Part shown: positions 15,318-23,570 of the stretch, piece after piece
Numbering within the stretch: position 1 is the stretch's first letter
Layout: each line of letters opens with the position of its first letter
Assembly (NCBI GenBank): GCA_017347465.1
Contig: AP021858.1
Coordinates: 868,001-932,000 of the forward strand
Source of the DNA: Candidatus Nitrosymbiomonas proteolyticus
GTDB lineage: Bacteria; Armatimonadota; Fimbriimonadia; Fimbriimonadales; Fimbriimonadaceae
Direction of reading: 5' to 3'
Length of the DNA: 64,000 bases
Program-made: the position numbers and the translations under genes
Notes under the pieces: model-generated
The model's database searches: none
Seen by the model: only the letters and a program-made list of their open reading frames with translations
What the model was told of the DNA's origin: nothing

Positions 15318-17300
15318 ATGCGGGTTATGGCCAGGGATGATGGGGTTAGGTTTAGGCTCTTTGGAGGCTTAAAGGCTTACAAAGACGGTCGGGAAGTAGA
15401 GCTGCCGGACAAGACGGTTGGCACCTATCTTCGGCTCCTGCTCCTTTCTGGAGGGCTTGCAATCAATAACGGCGAGGGCCGAAGGCTTGGCACCAGCGAA
15501 AGTATTCGGACGCTTGTCGACAAGGCCAACCGGCCCTTAGGACGGTCGGGCCAATACCATTTCAAAGGCAAAACGGGCCTTGAGCTCAGATTCCGAGAGA
15601 ACGTCGGAATTGTTCTCGAAGGCGGCTCGTGGTCTTCCGACATCCTTGAGTTTGAGGAAGTCTGGCGCCGTCGCTCAACAGCGGGACTAGATGAACTGCG
15701 CCGGGCTCTGGCCGAGTTTGACGACGGCCTAAGTATAGAAAGCTGGCCCAAGACTCCAGTATTCAATGCCAGTTTCAACTGGGTTCGCGAGCGAGTTGAC
15801 GAGCTCCAGGCGATGGGCGAGGACTTGGTTGCCGAAATCAGCGCCCGGAGCGAAGCGACTGAAAGGAACCAAGGCGATGGGGCGGAGCCGATGCTGGAGT
15901 TGAAGGATGAGACAAAATCTCAGACTGAAATATCAGGTTTGTCGAAACGGCAAAATGAGCCTGAGATCGGGGTCAAACCTAGCACACCTTTGGGCGAGGA
16001 GTTGTGCCAGCCAGAAGATGATCGAAAAGCAACCCAGATTGAGAATGAATCCCCGTTTGCCCCAGACGACCCTTGGGTCCTGACGTGGCTCTACCAAGAT
16101 GGCGACCACGGAATCGACCGCGAGAAACTGGATTCACTTCGTAACATTTATCAAATCAAAACTGAGGACGACGCTCTCGTCATTCTGGAACAGGCCGGAG
16201 ACTATGCCCGAGAAATGTTCCAATCTGATCCTCACCGAGGCGATAACCTGTTTGTGGAGCCTTCGCTTGAAAGAATCATGAGGTTTGGAAAGCGTTTTTT
16301 CCCATTTCTCAGAAGGGACGATCTGCTGCCTTCTCTTTCGCCTGCGTCGCAAGCAATGTATGACTCATATCATGTGAAAGGGCTAAAGCATGAGACCTGG
16401 TTCACGACAATCGCCCGTGAGCAAAGAAGAAGGGATACGACTAGTGCGGAGCCAACACACGGCCTTGTGTCGTTTGGAGAAAAGCGGTTCATAAGGGCTT
16501 GCGCCCTAAGAGCTTGTCGCTCCCTCGAATCGAGAGCCAAACAGTTAAGAGACAACCAGAAGAGGTCTGCTGAGAATCGAAATTTGCTCTATGTGCCAGC
16601 GTACGAAGGGGAGATCGACCGTATGATTGCCTTGGTTTTAGGTGTCGTGCATCTCCAGGGGTACACGATAGCCGAGCTTAAGAAAGTTGAGTCCAAGAAA
16701 GGTGGCATCGATCCTCGCAGTCTTACCCTTCGTCCTGGAGAATCATTGGAGGATCGGCGCAACCGAGCGAGTAAGCAGGTTTGGGAAGCTGAGGTCCTTC
16801 TCGACGCAATCGCAGTGCCAGATTGGACCAAGCCGGTCGCTCGGAGCCTGCATGCTGAGCATGGCCGTATACTTCGCTGTTGGGCTGACGAGAGAGATCG
16901 TATCGCTGAGAAGCAGCGACGACACCGTGAATCAGAGGAAAGCCTTCCCACTGACAAGCCAACGGCTTATCACGGGCAGCGAGAAACCCTGCTATTAGAG
17001 GGCATGTCCATTGCGTCCTCTTGGCTGACAATCATCGGATGTGGAGTGTTCACGGCGATGCAGTTTGAGCCCTCGAAGCAACTACTTTCAGGTCCCATAA
17101 CTCTCGTCCAAGTTGGCCAAACTGTCATGGGCGTTGCTTTGGGGGCATGGCCAATATGGATTCCGATGAGCCATGCCTTCCTCAAGTCATATTCAAATGC
17201 TGCTCTGGATGGAACGATTCGATCAGCACTTGGATTCTGGACGCTCTTGCTCGCTTGTTCGCTTATCTATCTTGTGTACTTTGTGATCACGCGTCTTTAG
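15318..17300 (+). CDS. SARP/BTAD-like protein with C-terminal membrane anchor
   Basis: A 660-residue protein. Residues about 8-110 resemble the winged-helix DNA-binding domain of SARP/OmpR-type regulators: VRFRLFGGLKAYKDGREVELPDKTVGTY, here without a clean recognition helix. Residues about 110-185 (DILEFEEVWRR, LDELRRALAEFDDGL, FNWVRERVDELQAMGEDL) match the helical bacterial transcriptional activation domain that follows it in SARPs. A charged linker and a long domain of unknown family come next. The C-terminal 100 residues contain three hydrophobic segments (SWLTIIGCGVFTAM, VGQTVMGVALGAWPIWI, ALGFWTLLLACSLIYLVYFVI). A membrane-tethered regulator or sensor is inferred. It stands alone behind the phased repeats. 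The call for the N-terminus is by resemblance and should be treated as tentative. Confidence 0.55.
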   Translation: MRVMARDDGVRFRLFGGLKAYKDGREVELPDKTVGTYLRLLLLSGGLAINNGEGRRLGTSESIRTLVDKANRPLGRSGQYHFKGKTGLELRFRENVGIVLEGGSWSSDILEFEEVWRRRSTAGLDELRRALAEFDDGLSIESWPKTPVFNASFNWVRERVDELQAMGEDLVAEISARSEATERNQGDGAEPMLELKDETKSQTEISGLSKRQNEPEIGVKPSTPLGEELCQPEDDRKATQIENESPFAPDDPWVLTWLYQDGDHGIDREKLDSLRNIYQIKTEDDALVILEQAGDYAREMFQSDPHRGDNLFVEPSLERIMRFGKRFFPFLRRDDLLPSLSPASQAMYDSYHVKGLKHETWFTTIAREQRRRDTTSAEPTHGLVSFGEKRFIRACALRACRSLESRAKQLRDNQKRSAENRNLLYVPAYEGEIDRMIALVLGVVHLQGYTIAELKKVESKKGGIDPRSLTLRPGESLEDRRNRASKQVWEAEVLLDAIAVPDWTKPVARSLHAEHGRILRCWADERDRIAEKQRRHRESEESLPTDKPTAYHGQRETLLLEGMSIASSWLTIIGCGVFTAMQFEPSKQLLSGPITLVQVGQTVMGVALGAWPIWIPMSHAFLKSYSNAALDGTIRSALGFWTLLLACSLIYLVYFVITRL

Positions 17301-17327
17301 CCACATTGCCATCGCAACGTTCGGAGA

Positions 17328-17348
17328 ACCCTTCTTCGTTTGAAGGGT
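17328..17348 (+). terminator. hairpin after the SARP-like gene
   Basis: ACCCTTC and GAAGGGT form a 7-bp stem with a 7-base loop 27 bases after the stop codon. No T-run follows, so intrinsic termination is uncertain; an mRNA-stabilising or Rho-related role is possible. Confidence 0.35.
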
Positions 17349-17367
17349 GCGTGACAGCTTGAGAACC

Positions 17368-17394
17368 TGCTCCTTGGACTTAGTTCCAGGAGCA
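17368..17394 (+). promoter_or_regulatory. hairpin sequestering the ardC Shine-Dalgarno
   Basis: TGCTCCT pairs with AGGAGCA, extended by GGA with TCC next to a one-base bulge. The right arm contains AGGAG, six bases before the ardC ATG. Folding would hide the ribosome-binding site, so conditional translation of the antirestriction protein is inferred. Confidence 0.45.
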
Positions 17395-17398
17395 CTGA

Positions 17399-18313
17399 AT
17401 GGCCAAGAACCTAAACAAGCAGTCAAACCGCGATGACTCGATCGCCAAGACCACATCGTCAGTTTATGAGCGTGTAACAGATCAGATTGTATCTGCACTT
17501 TCACGCGGCGTCGTCCCCTGGCGAAAACCGTGGAAGGGGCGAGAGTTCCTTCCGTGCAACGCCGCTTCAAAGCGTCTCTACGCCGGGGTGAATCTCTTCA
17601 CCCTTGGGCTCGCGCCGTTCTCCGATCATCGTTGGCTGACGGTCCGTCAAGCGAACGAACTCGGAGGGCACGTCCGCAATGGGGAGCGGGGCTCGTTGGT
17701 TGTCTTTTGGAAAATCCTCAGTGGGTCAGCGGACGATGAGGAATCCAAGAGAACGATTCCGTTGCTGCGACACTTCATCGTGTTCAACGTTGAGCAGATC
17801 GAAGGTGCATCAGTCGAACCGCTGCCCCAAGCTCAGCCAGTAGCCAAAATCGAGACAGCAGAAGCTGTGGTTGATTCCATGCCATCGCCGCCGCGATTGG
17901 CGGTTCACGCAACGAGCGCCTACTACCGACCAGCTGATGATCTTGTGGCAATGCCCCGGATCGAAAGCTTCCAGTCGGCGGACAGCTACTATGCGACGCT
18001 CTTTCATGAACTTGGCCACGCGACGGGGCACCCTAGCCGACTAAATCGGGCGGGAGTAGCTCAGACCACTCATTTCGGCTCTGAGGATTACAGTCGCGAA
18101 GAACTCGTTGCCGAGCTTGCCTCAGCGTTCGTGTGCGCCGAGATCGGGCTGGATAACAGCCTGATAGCGGACTCCGCAAGTTATATCTCTGGATGGCTCG
18201 ATGCCTTGAAGCGAGATCCTAAAGCGATCGTGTTAGCATCCTCTCAAGCCAGACGGGCGGCTGACTTCATACTCGCTCGTCATGTCACGTCCGAACATTC
18301 TGCCCCGCCTTAA
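17399..18313 (+). CDS. ardC: ArdC-type antirestriction protein with zincin-like domain
   Basis: A 304-residue protein of the ArdC family, which in conjugative plasmids protects incoming single-stranded DNA from restriction. The N-terminal ssDNA-binding domain has VTDQIVSALSRGVVPWRKPW, the diagnostic NAASKRLYAGVN and the GSLVVFWK strand. The C-terminal zinc metallopeptidase-like domain carries HELGHATGH (about residues 201-209) and the downstream glutamate in YSREELVAELASAF. The linker between the domains is Pro/Ala-rich. The presence of an antirestriction gene supports horizontal transfer as DNA of this element, and it co-resides with a restriction system in the same element. Start ATG at 17399 has AGGAG six bases upstream, within a hairpin. 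Confidence 0.9.
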   Translation: MAKNLNKQSNRDDSIAKTTSSVYERVTDQIVSALSRGVVPWRKPWKGREFLPCNAASKRLYAGVNLFTLGLAPFSDHRWLTVRQANELGGHVRNGERGSLVVFWKILSGSADDEESKRTIPLLRHFIVFNVEQIEGASVEPLPQAQPVAKIETAEAVVDSMPSPPRLAVHATSAYYRPADDLVAMPRIESFQSADSYYATLFHELGHATGHPSRLNRAGVAQTTHFGSEDYSREELVAELASAFVCAEIGLDNSLIADSASYISGWLDALKRDPKAIVLASSQARRAADFILARHVTSEHSAPP

Positions 18314-18324
18314 TCGGCGGGGCA
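18301..18324. terminator. bidirectional hairpin between ardC and the convergent lipoprotein gene
   Basis: TGCCCCGCC and GGCGGGGCA form a 9-bp GC-rich stem with a 6-base loop, and the ardC stop codon lies in the loop. It stands between two convergent genes. Only short T-rich tracts flank it, so it is a moderate candidate for termination in both directions. Confidence 0.55.
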
Positions 18325-18335
18325 ATCTTGTTGGT

Positions 18336-19340
18336 CTAATCCTGAGACAGCTTCACCCGAACCGACCGGAGGTTTCCTGCTCTTGTGGGTGGGATTTGAT
18401 CCAGTGGCGCTGGCGCAAGCCTAATTCCCGGTGGCAACAGCGGATACTCGATCCGATGGCCCTTCTTCGCAATCATGACGGAGCAAATGGGGGAGGCAAG
18501 AAGTGCAGAGCGGCTCATCGAGGCCGTTTCTACCGTTTCGAGCTGGCCACTTGATTCATTCAGTCTCTCGACTCGCGAGATGACGGCCCCTTCGTTCACA
18601 TAGCACCGAACGTGAAACTCGGTATCTCCTTTTTGGATGACAAAGAGAGCGCGCAGCGGAGCAAATCGAAGGCCGTTCCTCGATATCCAGAGTTCCGTGG
18701 GCTTCTGGCCCTCAACGGCACTCTGCTGAACATCACCCTCCAAAATCACGGGCTCGCGCACTTCTCCAATGCCAAGGTGATCCATGGTCTGCTGCACAGA
18801 AGGATATGACTGCCTAACGGCGGGAACCATCCAGCCATCTTTCTTGACCAGATTTTCGGCGTCAAAGAGTGGCCACGTCGCTCCGAACGCGCTGAGCTCC
18901 TTTTTCTGATTAAATTCCGCAACGACAAAGATGGAGCCATCCCTTTTATGTTGGCCTCCCTGCTTAATGCCCTGTTTAACCGTAAGCGACGACGACGGCA
19001 ACCACATCCAGTAGGTTCGGTATGCATGCAATTTGTTGCTGCCCTCTGTTTTGTCCGGGGGGCCAAGAGCAGCGTTTACTTCACCAAATCCCTTGCCAAG
19101 ATGCTCAGAGAGCGTTTTGAGCATTTGGAGCTCGGCTGAGCCAATTGCCGATTCGGATTCGGTCTCTGCGACACCCGAACTGGAAGCAGGTAGGTTGTTA
19201 TCACTAGGTCGAGCAGGTGGAACGACGCCACGCACATCCATGGGCCGCTCTCCGGGAGGCACCCCTTCCGCAAGATCATCCCCGTTCCTACCGCATCCGC
19301 TGGCGACGGTAAGAGCTAACAAGAGGACAACCGTTCTCAT
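18336..19340 (-). CDS. lipoprotein of unknown function
   Basis: A 334-residue protein with a clear lipoprotein signal: MRTVVLLLALTVASGCG, Cys at about residue 16. A low-complexity Pro/Ser/Glu segment is followed by a globular domain of unknown family. Its first part (LSEHLGKGFGEVNAALGPPDKTEG, then YRTYWMWLPS) resembles the general pattern of small periplasmic SmpA/BamE-like or DUF-type domains where a G-x-P-D turn is followed by an aromatic strand; this is only a pattern resemblance. It lies 2 bases after the small membrane-protein gene in transcription order, so the two are probably one operon. Function unknown. Confidence 0.6.
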   Translation of the reverse strand: MRTVVLLLALTVASGCGRNGDDLAEGVPPGERPMDVRGVVPPARPSDNNLPASSSGVAETESESAIGSAELQMLKTLSEHLGKGFGEVNAALGPPDKTEGSNKLHAYRTYWMWLPSSSLTVKQGIKQGGQHKRDGSIFVVAEFNQKKELSAFGATWPLFDAENLVKKDGWMVPAVRQSYPSVQQTMDHLGIGEVREPVILEGDVQQSAVEGQKPTELWISRNGLRFAPLRALFVIQKGDTEFHVRCYVNEGAVISRVERLNESSGQLETVETASMSRSALLASPICSVMIAKKGHRIEYPLLPPGIRLAPAPLDQIPPTRAGNLRSVRVKLSQD

Positions 19341-19342
19341 GG

Positions 19343-19612
19343 TCAGTCTGTCCTCTTTGAAGCGCGAATAAGCCCCTTTAGAACGTAGGCGATGCCTATC
19401 ACGATTAGCGCAACACCAAGCCAGATGAGAATCTGCATCATCGGTGTTTCGTCAACACGTCTGGTGGAACCGAAGCCAGGCGCCTGTTCCGCCGCAAGAT
19501 CAGCGATCCGGGATTGGCCGAGGCGCATCAGGCCAAAGCCAATCAAGGCCCCCACTATGCCTCCGACCAGATCACGGGCGACCGATGAACCCGCCTTTTG
19601 AGAACCTTGCAT
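19343..19612 (-). CDS. small membrane protein with glycine-zipper-like helix
   Basis: An 89-residue protein with two hydrophobic segments: VGGIVGALIGFGLMRL near the N-terminus and ILIWLGVALIVIGIAYVL near the C-terminus, separated by about 30 polar residues. The first is rich in small residues at spaced positions, as in glycine-zipper helices. The start at 19612 is chosen over longer in-frame starts because a CAGGG lies 8-9 bases upstream and residues before it lack protein-like character. It is the first gene of a two-gene leftward operon with the lipoprotein. No family recognised. Confidence 0.55.
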   Translation of the reverse strand: MQGSQKAGSSVARDLVGGIVGALIGFGLMRLGQSRIADLAAEQAPGFGSTRRVDETPMMQILIWLGVALIVIGIAYVLKGLIRASKRTD

Positions 19613-19713
19613 ACCGTTCACCCTGCCACACTGGTGCTTCGACCTAGAGTGACTGTAGGTCACCATCTTATCGCATGTAGACAATCGAATGCAACGCTCT
19701 TCATCGTGATTTG

Positions 19714-19983
19714 ATGCCTGAGCTGTCTTTATCCGAGGAATTTGGGCGGCTCGTTCGTGAGTGGCGGACACAGCGCGGCTACAGCCAAGAAGGGTTCGCC
19801 TATCGTTGCGGTATTCACCGAACCTACATGACCCATATCGAGCTTGGGTCCAAAATGCCGTCCATCCATGTCGTGGCACGAATCGCTCGTGGTTTCGAGA
19901 TTGAGATGAGCGAGCTCTTTCACGCGCTTGAAGAGCGGGGAATCACCGTTTCGCGCGTGACGGACGAACCAACCGTTAGATGA
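19714..19983 (+). CDS. XRE-family helix-turn-helix regulator
   Basis: An 89-residue protein made of a single Cro/C1-type HTH: FGRLVREWRTQRGYSQEGFA (first helices), YRCGIHRTYMTHIELG (recognition helix) and PSIHVVARIARGFEIEMSELF (closing helices). A short tail follows. Such proteins are DNA-binding repressors, common as regulators of mobile elements or as type II antitoxins. It is divergent from the small membrane-protein operon across about 100 bases and could control it. No toxin gene is next to it. ATG at 19714 is used; a TTG directly before it is an alternative. Confidence 0.8.
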   Translation: MPELSLSEEFGRLVREWRTQRGYSQEGFAYRCGIHRTYMTHIELGSKMPSIHVVARIARGFEIEMSELFHALEERGITVSRVTDEPTVR

Positions 19984-20132
19984 GCGAGTCTCCTAGAACC
20001 CAGGACCCCTTGAAGGGACCCACCGAGGCGGCCCCCCTCCTTGCACGACCAGAACGGTAGGCGTAGCTTTAAGCCTATGAAGACCAAAAAAAGCAGGCCA
20101 CCGAGCCAAGTTGGCTACGCCCAGTTGCAAAA

Positions 20133-20477
20133 TTGATTGGCACATCAGTTGTCATCTTTGCCTGCCTCATGATTGGAACCTTTATTGGGCTCAACTCGGC
20201 TGAACCAGACTTGACCGTATCGGAGTCTCGCGCAGACGAACTTTCGAAGGCACTTGGCGAGATTGCCAGGCTCAGCGGGCAGCAGTGGCACACTCAAACT
20301 GAAGCGACAGCGACCGCTCTTCTAATGACCGATGCATTCGTTTCCGGTGGAATCGAGAAGGCCACAGAGATGTTCGAAGAGACAATGGCCAAGGCTTCAG
20401 AAGCCGAGGAGCTCCAAGCGGCCATCACCGCGATTCTTTCAAAGCATGGTTTCCCCATAGAAGCTGAGTATCAGTAA
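20133..20477 (+). CDS. single-pass membrane protein of unknown function, N-terminus possibly frameshifted
   Basis: About 114 residues: one transmembrane segment (SVVIFACLMIGTFIGL) then a helical, Ala/Glu-rich domain ending FPIEAEYQ. The only start in frame is TTG at 20133, but the frame is open upstream from 20073 and would encode a positively charged stretch. An ATG at 20077 in another frame encodes MKTKKSRPP and stops at 20134-20136. Joining the two frames would give a natural N-terminus (charged residues, then the helix), so a one- or two-base frameshift near 20090-20110 is likely. No family recognised. It is convergent with the serine recombinase gene. Confidence 0.5.
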   Translation: MIGTSVVIFACLMIGTFIGLNSAEPDLTVSESRADELSKALGEIARLSGQQWHTQTEATATALLMTDAFVSGGIEKATEMFEETMAKASEAEELQAAITAILSKHGFPIEAEYQ

Positions 20478-20500
20478 CCAAATCTTGTCGATCCTGAGCG

Positions 20501-22048
20501 TTACGCATTGCCAAATGTGTCGTAAAGATCACGGAGGAATTCAACTTTACTTAGGGCCGCATCGTGTTCGCACTTTTGACGCTGTGGGCCACCAACGTGA
20601 ACAAGTGACCCAGTAGGAAGCACTTTCCCATCTGTTAAAGGTGCTTTTGCAGCGGTTCGCGGATGAGTATTGCTAACCACGATGGACCCACTAGGAAAAA
20701 GGAACGACTGGATCTGCTTCTTTAGGCAGATTTCGGCGTCCTGCCACATCTCGCTAACCTGTCGGAGGAACCGTGTCCCGAATTCAATGAGGACATCAAA
20801 GTGTGGTTCGCGGTCAAGAGAGCGAGACTTGGAGAGCTTGGCGTTTATCTGGCGCAACTTCGATTCGTTCTCCTGGAGCATTTGCTTAGCCAAATGATCT
20901 GGCACGACGCCATCTGCCACCTTGCGGACCAAGTTTGCTTGCTGACTCTCGATTCGTTCTCGATCTCGCTCCAGTTCTTCGAATCGCACCCTAAGCTGAC
21001 GCTGCGTTCCATCCCAGAATGACCGAAGATCAGCCGCCATTTGATCGTCCGGTGTCATCGCAGCGCTCAAACGTTGAAGCTGCATTAGAAACTGGCTCTC
21101 AACGAACTCACGCCCGATATTGACGCGTGGACAGGTCCGACACCGATAATAGGCGTAGCGGCGTTTGTTCCCCTTAGACCAGCATGCGGTCAAATACGCG
21201 CCGCACGCGCATCGCACCGTTCCTCTTAGTGGAAAATCTTCGTGATCTAGCTGGTTAACGCCCGGATGGTTCGACGGAGCAATCGCAGTCTGAGCACTTT
21301 CAAACAGCTCGAAAGGAATAAGTGGAGTGAAAGGCAACACGCCTCGGCTGGTCACACCGAATGCTTCGATGATTCCGATATAGACACGGTTCCGCACCAT
21401 TTTGTAGAAGCCATTGCGGCGAATTGGGATTCCTTGCTCGTTCAGCCATTCTCTGACATCCGTTACTCGGACGCGGCGAGCAAGTTTCTCAAAGGCTTCG
21501 ATGACAAGCGGCGCAGTTCGGGGATCGGGCTCAATGTTTGCCCTGCCATCGATCCGTACATTCCGGTAGCCGGTCGGTGCCTTCCAGACCCAACGACCTT
21601 GAGAGACCGCCTCCCGCATTCCGTTATAGGTTCGTTCCGAGCGCACGTCATTGTCGAACTGGGCGGTTGCCGCCAACATGCTTTCCAGGAACTTTCCGGC
21701 GGGTGAATCATCGAATCGCTCGTCGATAGACTCAACTCTGATGCCAAGGTTACGAAGCTGTCGCTTCAAGTGGTGATAGTCTTCGGAATATCGTGCGAAG
21801 CGGTCGATTTTCGGAACTACAAGAAGATCGATCTTTCCACGCTCCGTTTCGCAATAACGCAACATCTGCTTGAGGACAGGGCGATTGTCAGTTTTTGCCG
21901 ATTCGCCTTCCTCGACAAACTGTTTGACGAGGCGATACCCCTTGAGTGCCGTGTACTCGACAACTCGACGGCGCTGGGTAACGAGCGAAGTCCCGTCTGT
22001 TGCTTGACGGTCGGTCGAGACGCGAATATAAGCTATCGCTTGTACCAT
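20501..22048 (-). CDS. large serine recombinase
   Basis: A 515-residue recombinase of the large serine type, which cuts and rejoins DNA at specific sites. The N-terminal resolvase domain has the catalytic Ser in YIRVSTDRQ, then VPKIDRFAR with conserved Asp-Arg residues and SERTYNGMREAVSQGRW. Next is the recombinase domain (PTGYRN to NRVYIG), a zinc-ribbon (CACGAYLTACW with a later CRTCP), and a long coiled-coil region around residues 330-400 followed by a C-terminal tail. It is the last gene of the leftward operon from 25281. The element already has a tyrosine integrase, so this enzyme could be a remnant of a nested element, an internal inversion enzyme, or part of replication/resolution. Confidence 0.92.
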   Translation of the reverse strand: MVQAIAYIRVSTDRQATDGTSLVTQRRRVVEYTALKGYRLVKQFVEEGESAKTDNRPVLKQMLRYCETERGKIDLLVVPKIDRFARYSEDYHHLKRQLRNLGIRVESIDERFDDSPAGKFLESMLAATAQFDNDVRSERTYNGMREAVSQGRWVWKAPTGYRNVRIDGRANIEPDPRTAPLVIEAFEKLARRVRVTDVREWLNEQGIPIRRNGFYKMVRNRVYIGIIEAFGVTSRGVLPFTPLIPFELFESAQTAIAPSNHPGVNQLDHEDFPLRGTVRCACGAYLTACWSKGNKRRYAYYRCRTCPRVNIGREFVESQFLMQLQRLSAAMTPDDQMAADLRSFWDGTQRQLRVRFEELERDRERIESQQANLVRKVADGVVPDHLAKQMLQENESKLRQINAKLSKSRSLDREPHFDVLIEFGTRFLRQVSEMWQDAEICLKKQIQSFLFPSGSIVVSNTHPRTAAKAPLTDGKVLPTGSLVHVGGPQRQKCEHDAALSKVEFLRDLYDTFGNA

Positions 22049-22208
22049 TGCGTGAAGGCGGTGAATATAATCTCGGCTAATTGCCGAGTCTGCTCTCTCG
22101 TCAGTGTCGCAGGAATTTTAGATTTGTCACTAGTGTCGGGAATGATGCATCCTTGAAACTCCAGTTGCGGCTCAAGTGCTGGCCTGTCCGATGGCCCGGT
22201 GGTGCGCG

Positions 22209-22673
22209 TCATTCGTTGGCACCTCGTGTTTGTTTTCTTTTGTCTAGATTTGTTTTGTTGTCTTCGGTTTTGGAACTTCGGTTATGTTCGTTCCGCTGGT
22301 CGATTCGTCGTTCCGACCTCAAGCTGTAGAAGAGGGAGCTACGAGACCTTCGGCGTTCGGCAGCAGATTCGAGCAGGCGTCCTGACCCGTCCCTCACCGC
22401 GATCAGGCGAAGTTTGCACAGGGCATCGACGGCGCGACTCACAGCCGCACCCTGACGGCCAGATCTGCGCTTCAGTTGCGAGTGAGAAAGCCAGTCCGCT
22501 GACCGCCTTCGACCGGGGCCGTCGTGCCAACCGAATGTTTGGCGGACAACGATGCACAGGACGCGCCATGCCGTATCGCTGAGGAGAGGCATTGCCTGAT
22601 CAATCAAGGCATTGGGGAACGGCGTTGAACCCCGAACCACCCACTCAACCCTTGGCATAGACGGGAGGATCAT
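22209..22673 (-). CDS. replication-protein-like winged-helix protein
   Basis: A 154-residue basic protein. Its start region, VEWVVRGSTPFPNALIDQAMPLLSDTAWRV, and VVRQTFGWHDG followed by RRSADWLSHSQLKRRSGR match the N-terminal winged-helix domain of phage O-like and plasmid replication initiators. A long Arg/Ser-rich tail ending in Lys/Asp repeats is probably disordered. ATG at 22673 is chosen over a TTG at 22694. The gene overlaps the end of the 95-residue gene upstream, which carries the C-terminal-type domain of such initiators, so the two may form one initiator as separate chains. Function inferred from the fold. Confidence 0.65.
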   Translation of the reverse strand: MILPSMPRVEWVVRGSTPFPNALIDQAMPLLSDTAWRVLCIVVRQTFGWHDGPGRRRSADWLSHSQLKRRSGRQGAAVSRAVDALCKLRLIAVRDGSGRLLESAAERRRSRSSLFYSLRSERRIDQRNEHNRSSKTEDNKTNLDKRKQTRGANE

Positions 22674-22932
22674 AGTTGTTCTCAATCGCCGCAATGAGCA
22701 GTGATGCGGGCCGACGAGCGGCTCGAAGCGGCAGCCATTCTAACTGCTGAGCGATCCGATCGTGCGGATATCGCTCCACCAAGTTTTGAGCCTTTCGAAG
22801 GCCAATGCCGACGCGCACGAGGTCAAGTGTCAGCTCTTCGGCGTCCGTGAGAATGGCTTCATCTGGACTCAATCGCCGCTTATGACTCTGTTGCTTTGGG
22901 ATCAACTCACCGATGGGTTCAAGACGGCTCAT
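22645..22932 (-). CDS. replication-initiator C-terminal-type domain protein
   Basis: A 95-residue protein. The second half (LVRVGIGLRKAQNLVERYPHDRI, EWLPLRAARRPASLLIAAIENNYDPP) follows the pattern found at the C-terminus of many plasmid and element replication initiators, in which an 'RYP..RI' helix is followed by 'R.P..LL..AI..nw.pP'. Here it is a free-standing protein. The start ATG overlaps the stop of the Mrr-like gene by ATGA, and the end overlaps the start of the winged-helix gene. A replication role is inferred from this pattern and from the neighbour. Confidence 0.6.
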   Translation of the reverse strand: MSRLEPIGELIPKQQSHKRRLSPDEAILTDAEELTLDLVRVGIGLRKAQNLVERYPHDRIAQQLEWLPLRAARRPASLLIAAIENNYDPPVYAKG

Positions 22933-23570
22933 CGCACGGCTCCGGCAATAACGAATCCGAGTAGCACGAGCGCGAGGACGAGGAGCCACCGGTTGGGGCG
23001 CTGATCACCGAAATCAACGTCGGCCATCGTCCGCGCCGAGCGGCGAACTTTCGGATCGGACGGGTCCGCTTCATAGCCTAAACGAACCTTTCCGAGCATC
23101 TTCAGGAAGCGGGCACTTAGATCGAATTCGAGTTGCATCATTGACTCGACAAACCGGTCGATCCCAATGATACGAATCGGTCGCCCAGGAAATCCAGCGG
23201 CGGCGAGACGAGCAGCCCGAGAGCAATGCGACTTCGCTACGATCATGCCGGCCGGAATGTTCTCGCGGAGGAGCAACCCTCGAAACTCATCCACTGCCCG
23301 CTTCGAAACAGGAGAGTTCCAATGCCGCACTTGCACCGCCACATCCATTCCATCCTCACCCACTCGGACAATGAAATCCGGACCGGAAGCACCACGACCA
23401 CGCTCAGTCCGACGCCCGCCCGATCGCATATGCTTATAGCCGGACGCCCCGAGCCACAGCCAGACGCATCTCTGAAATCTCTTGAAGTCAAGCGCCGCAA
23501 TGCGAGGTGCGACATAGAATCCGCTGCTGCTGTTGCCGCCGCTGATGCCACGATCAAGAACGCCGACCAT
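22929..23570 (-). CDS. Mrr-like restriction endonuclease fold protein with C-terminal membrane helix
   Basis: A 213-residue protein. Residues about 28-145 follow the Mrr catalytic domain: FKRFQRCVWLWLGASGYKH, GPDFIVRV (the Asp of PD-(D/E)xK), VAVQVRHWNSPVSKRAVDEFRGLL, then the AGMIVAKSHCSRAARLAA strand typical of the family. The usual Lys of the Q-x-K motif is Arg here (VQVRHW), so activity is uncertain. The C-terminal 20 residues form a hydrophobic helix (WLLVLALVLLGFVIAGAV), predicted to anchor the protein in the membrane. It starts in a TGATG overlap with the upstream HTH gene. DNA cleavage, perhaps of modified or foreign DNA, is inferred. Confidence 0.65.
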   Translation of the reverse strand: MVGVLDRGISGGNSSSGFYVAPRIAALDFKRFQRCVWLWLGASGYKHMRSGGRRTERGRGASGPDFIVRVGEDGMDVAVQVRHWNSPVSKRAVDEFRGLLLRENIPAGMIVAKSHCSRAARLAAAGFPGRPIRIIGIDRFVESMMQLEFDLSARFLKMLGKVRLGYEADPSDPKVRRSARTMADVDFGDQRPNRWLLVLALVLLGFVIAGAVR

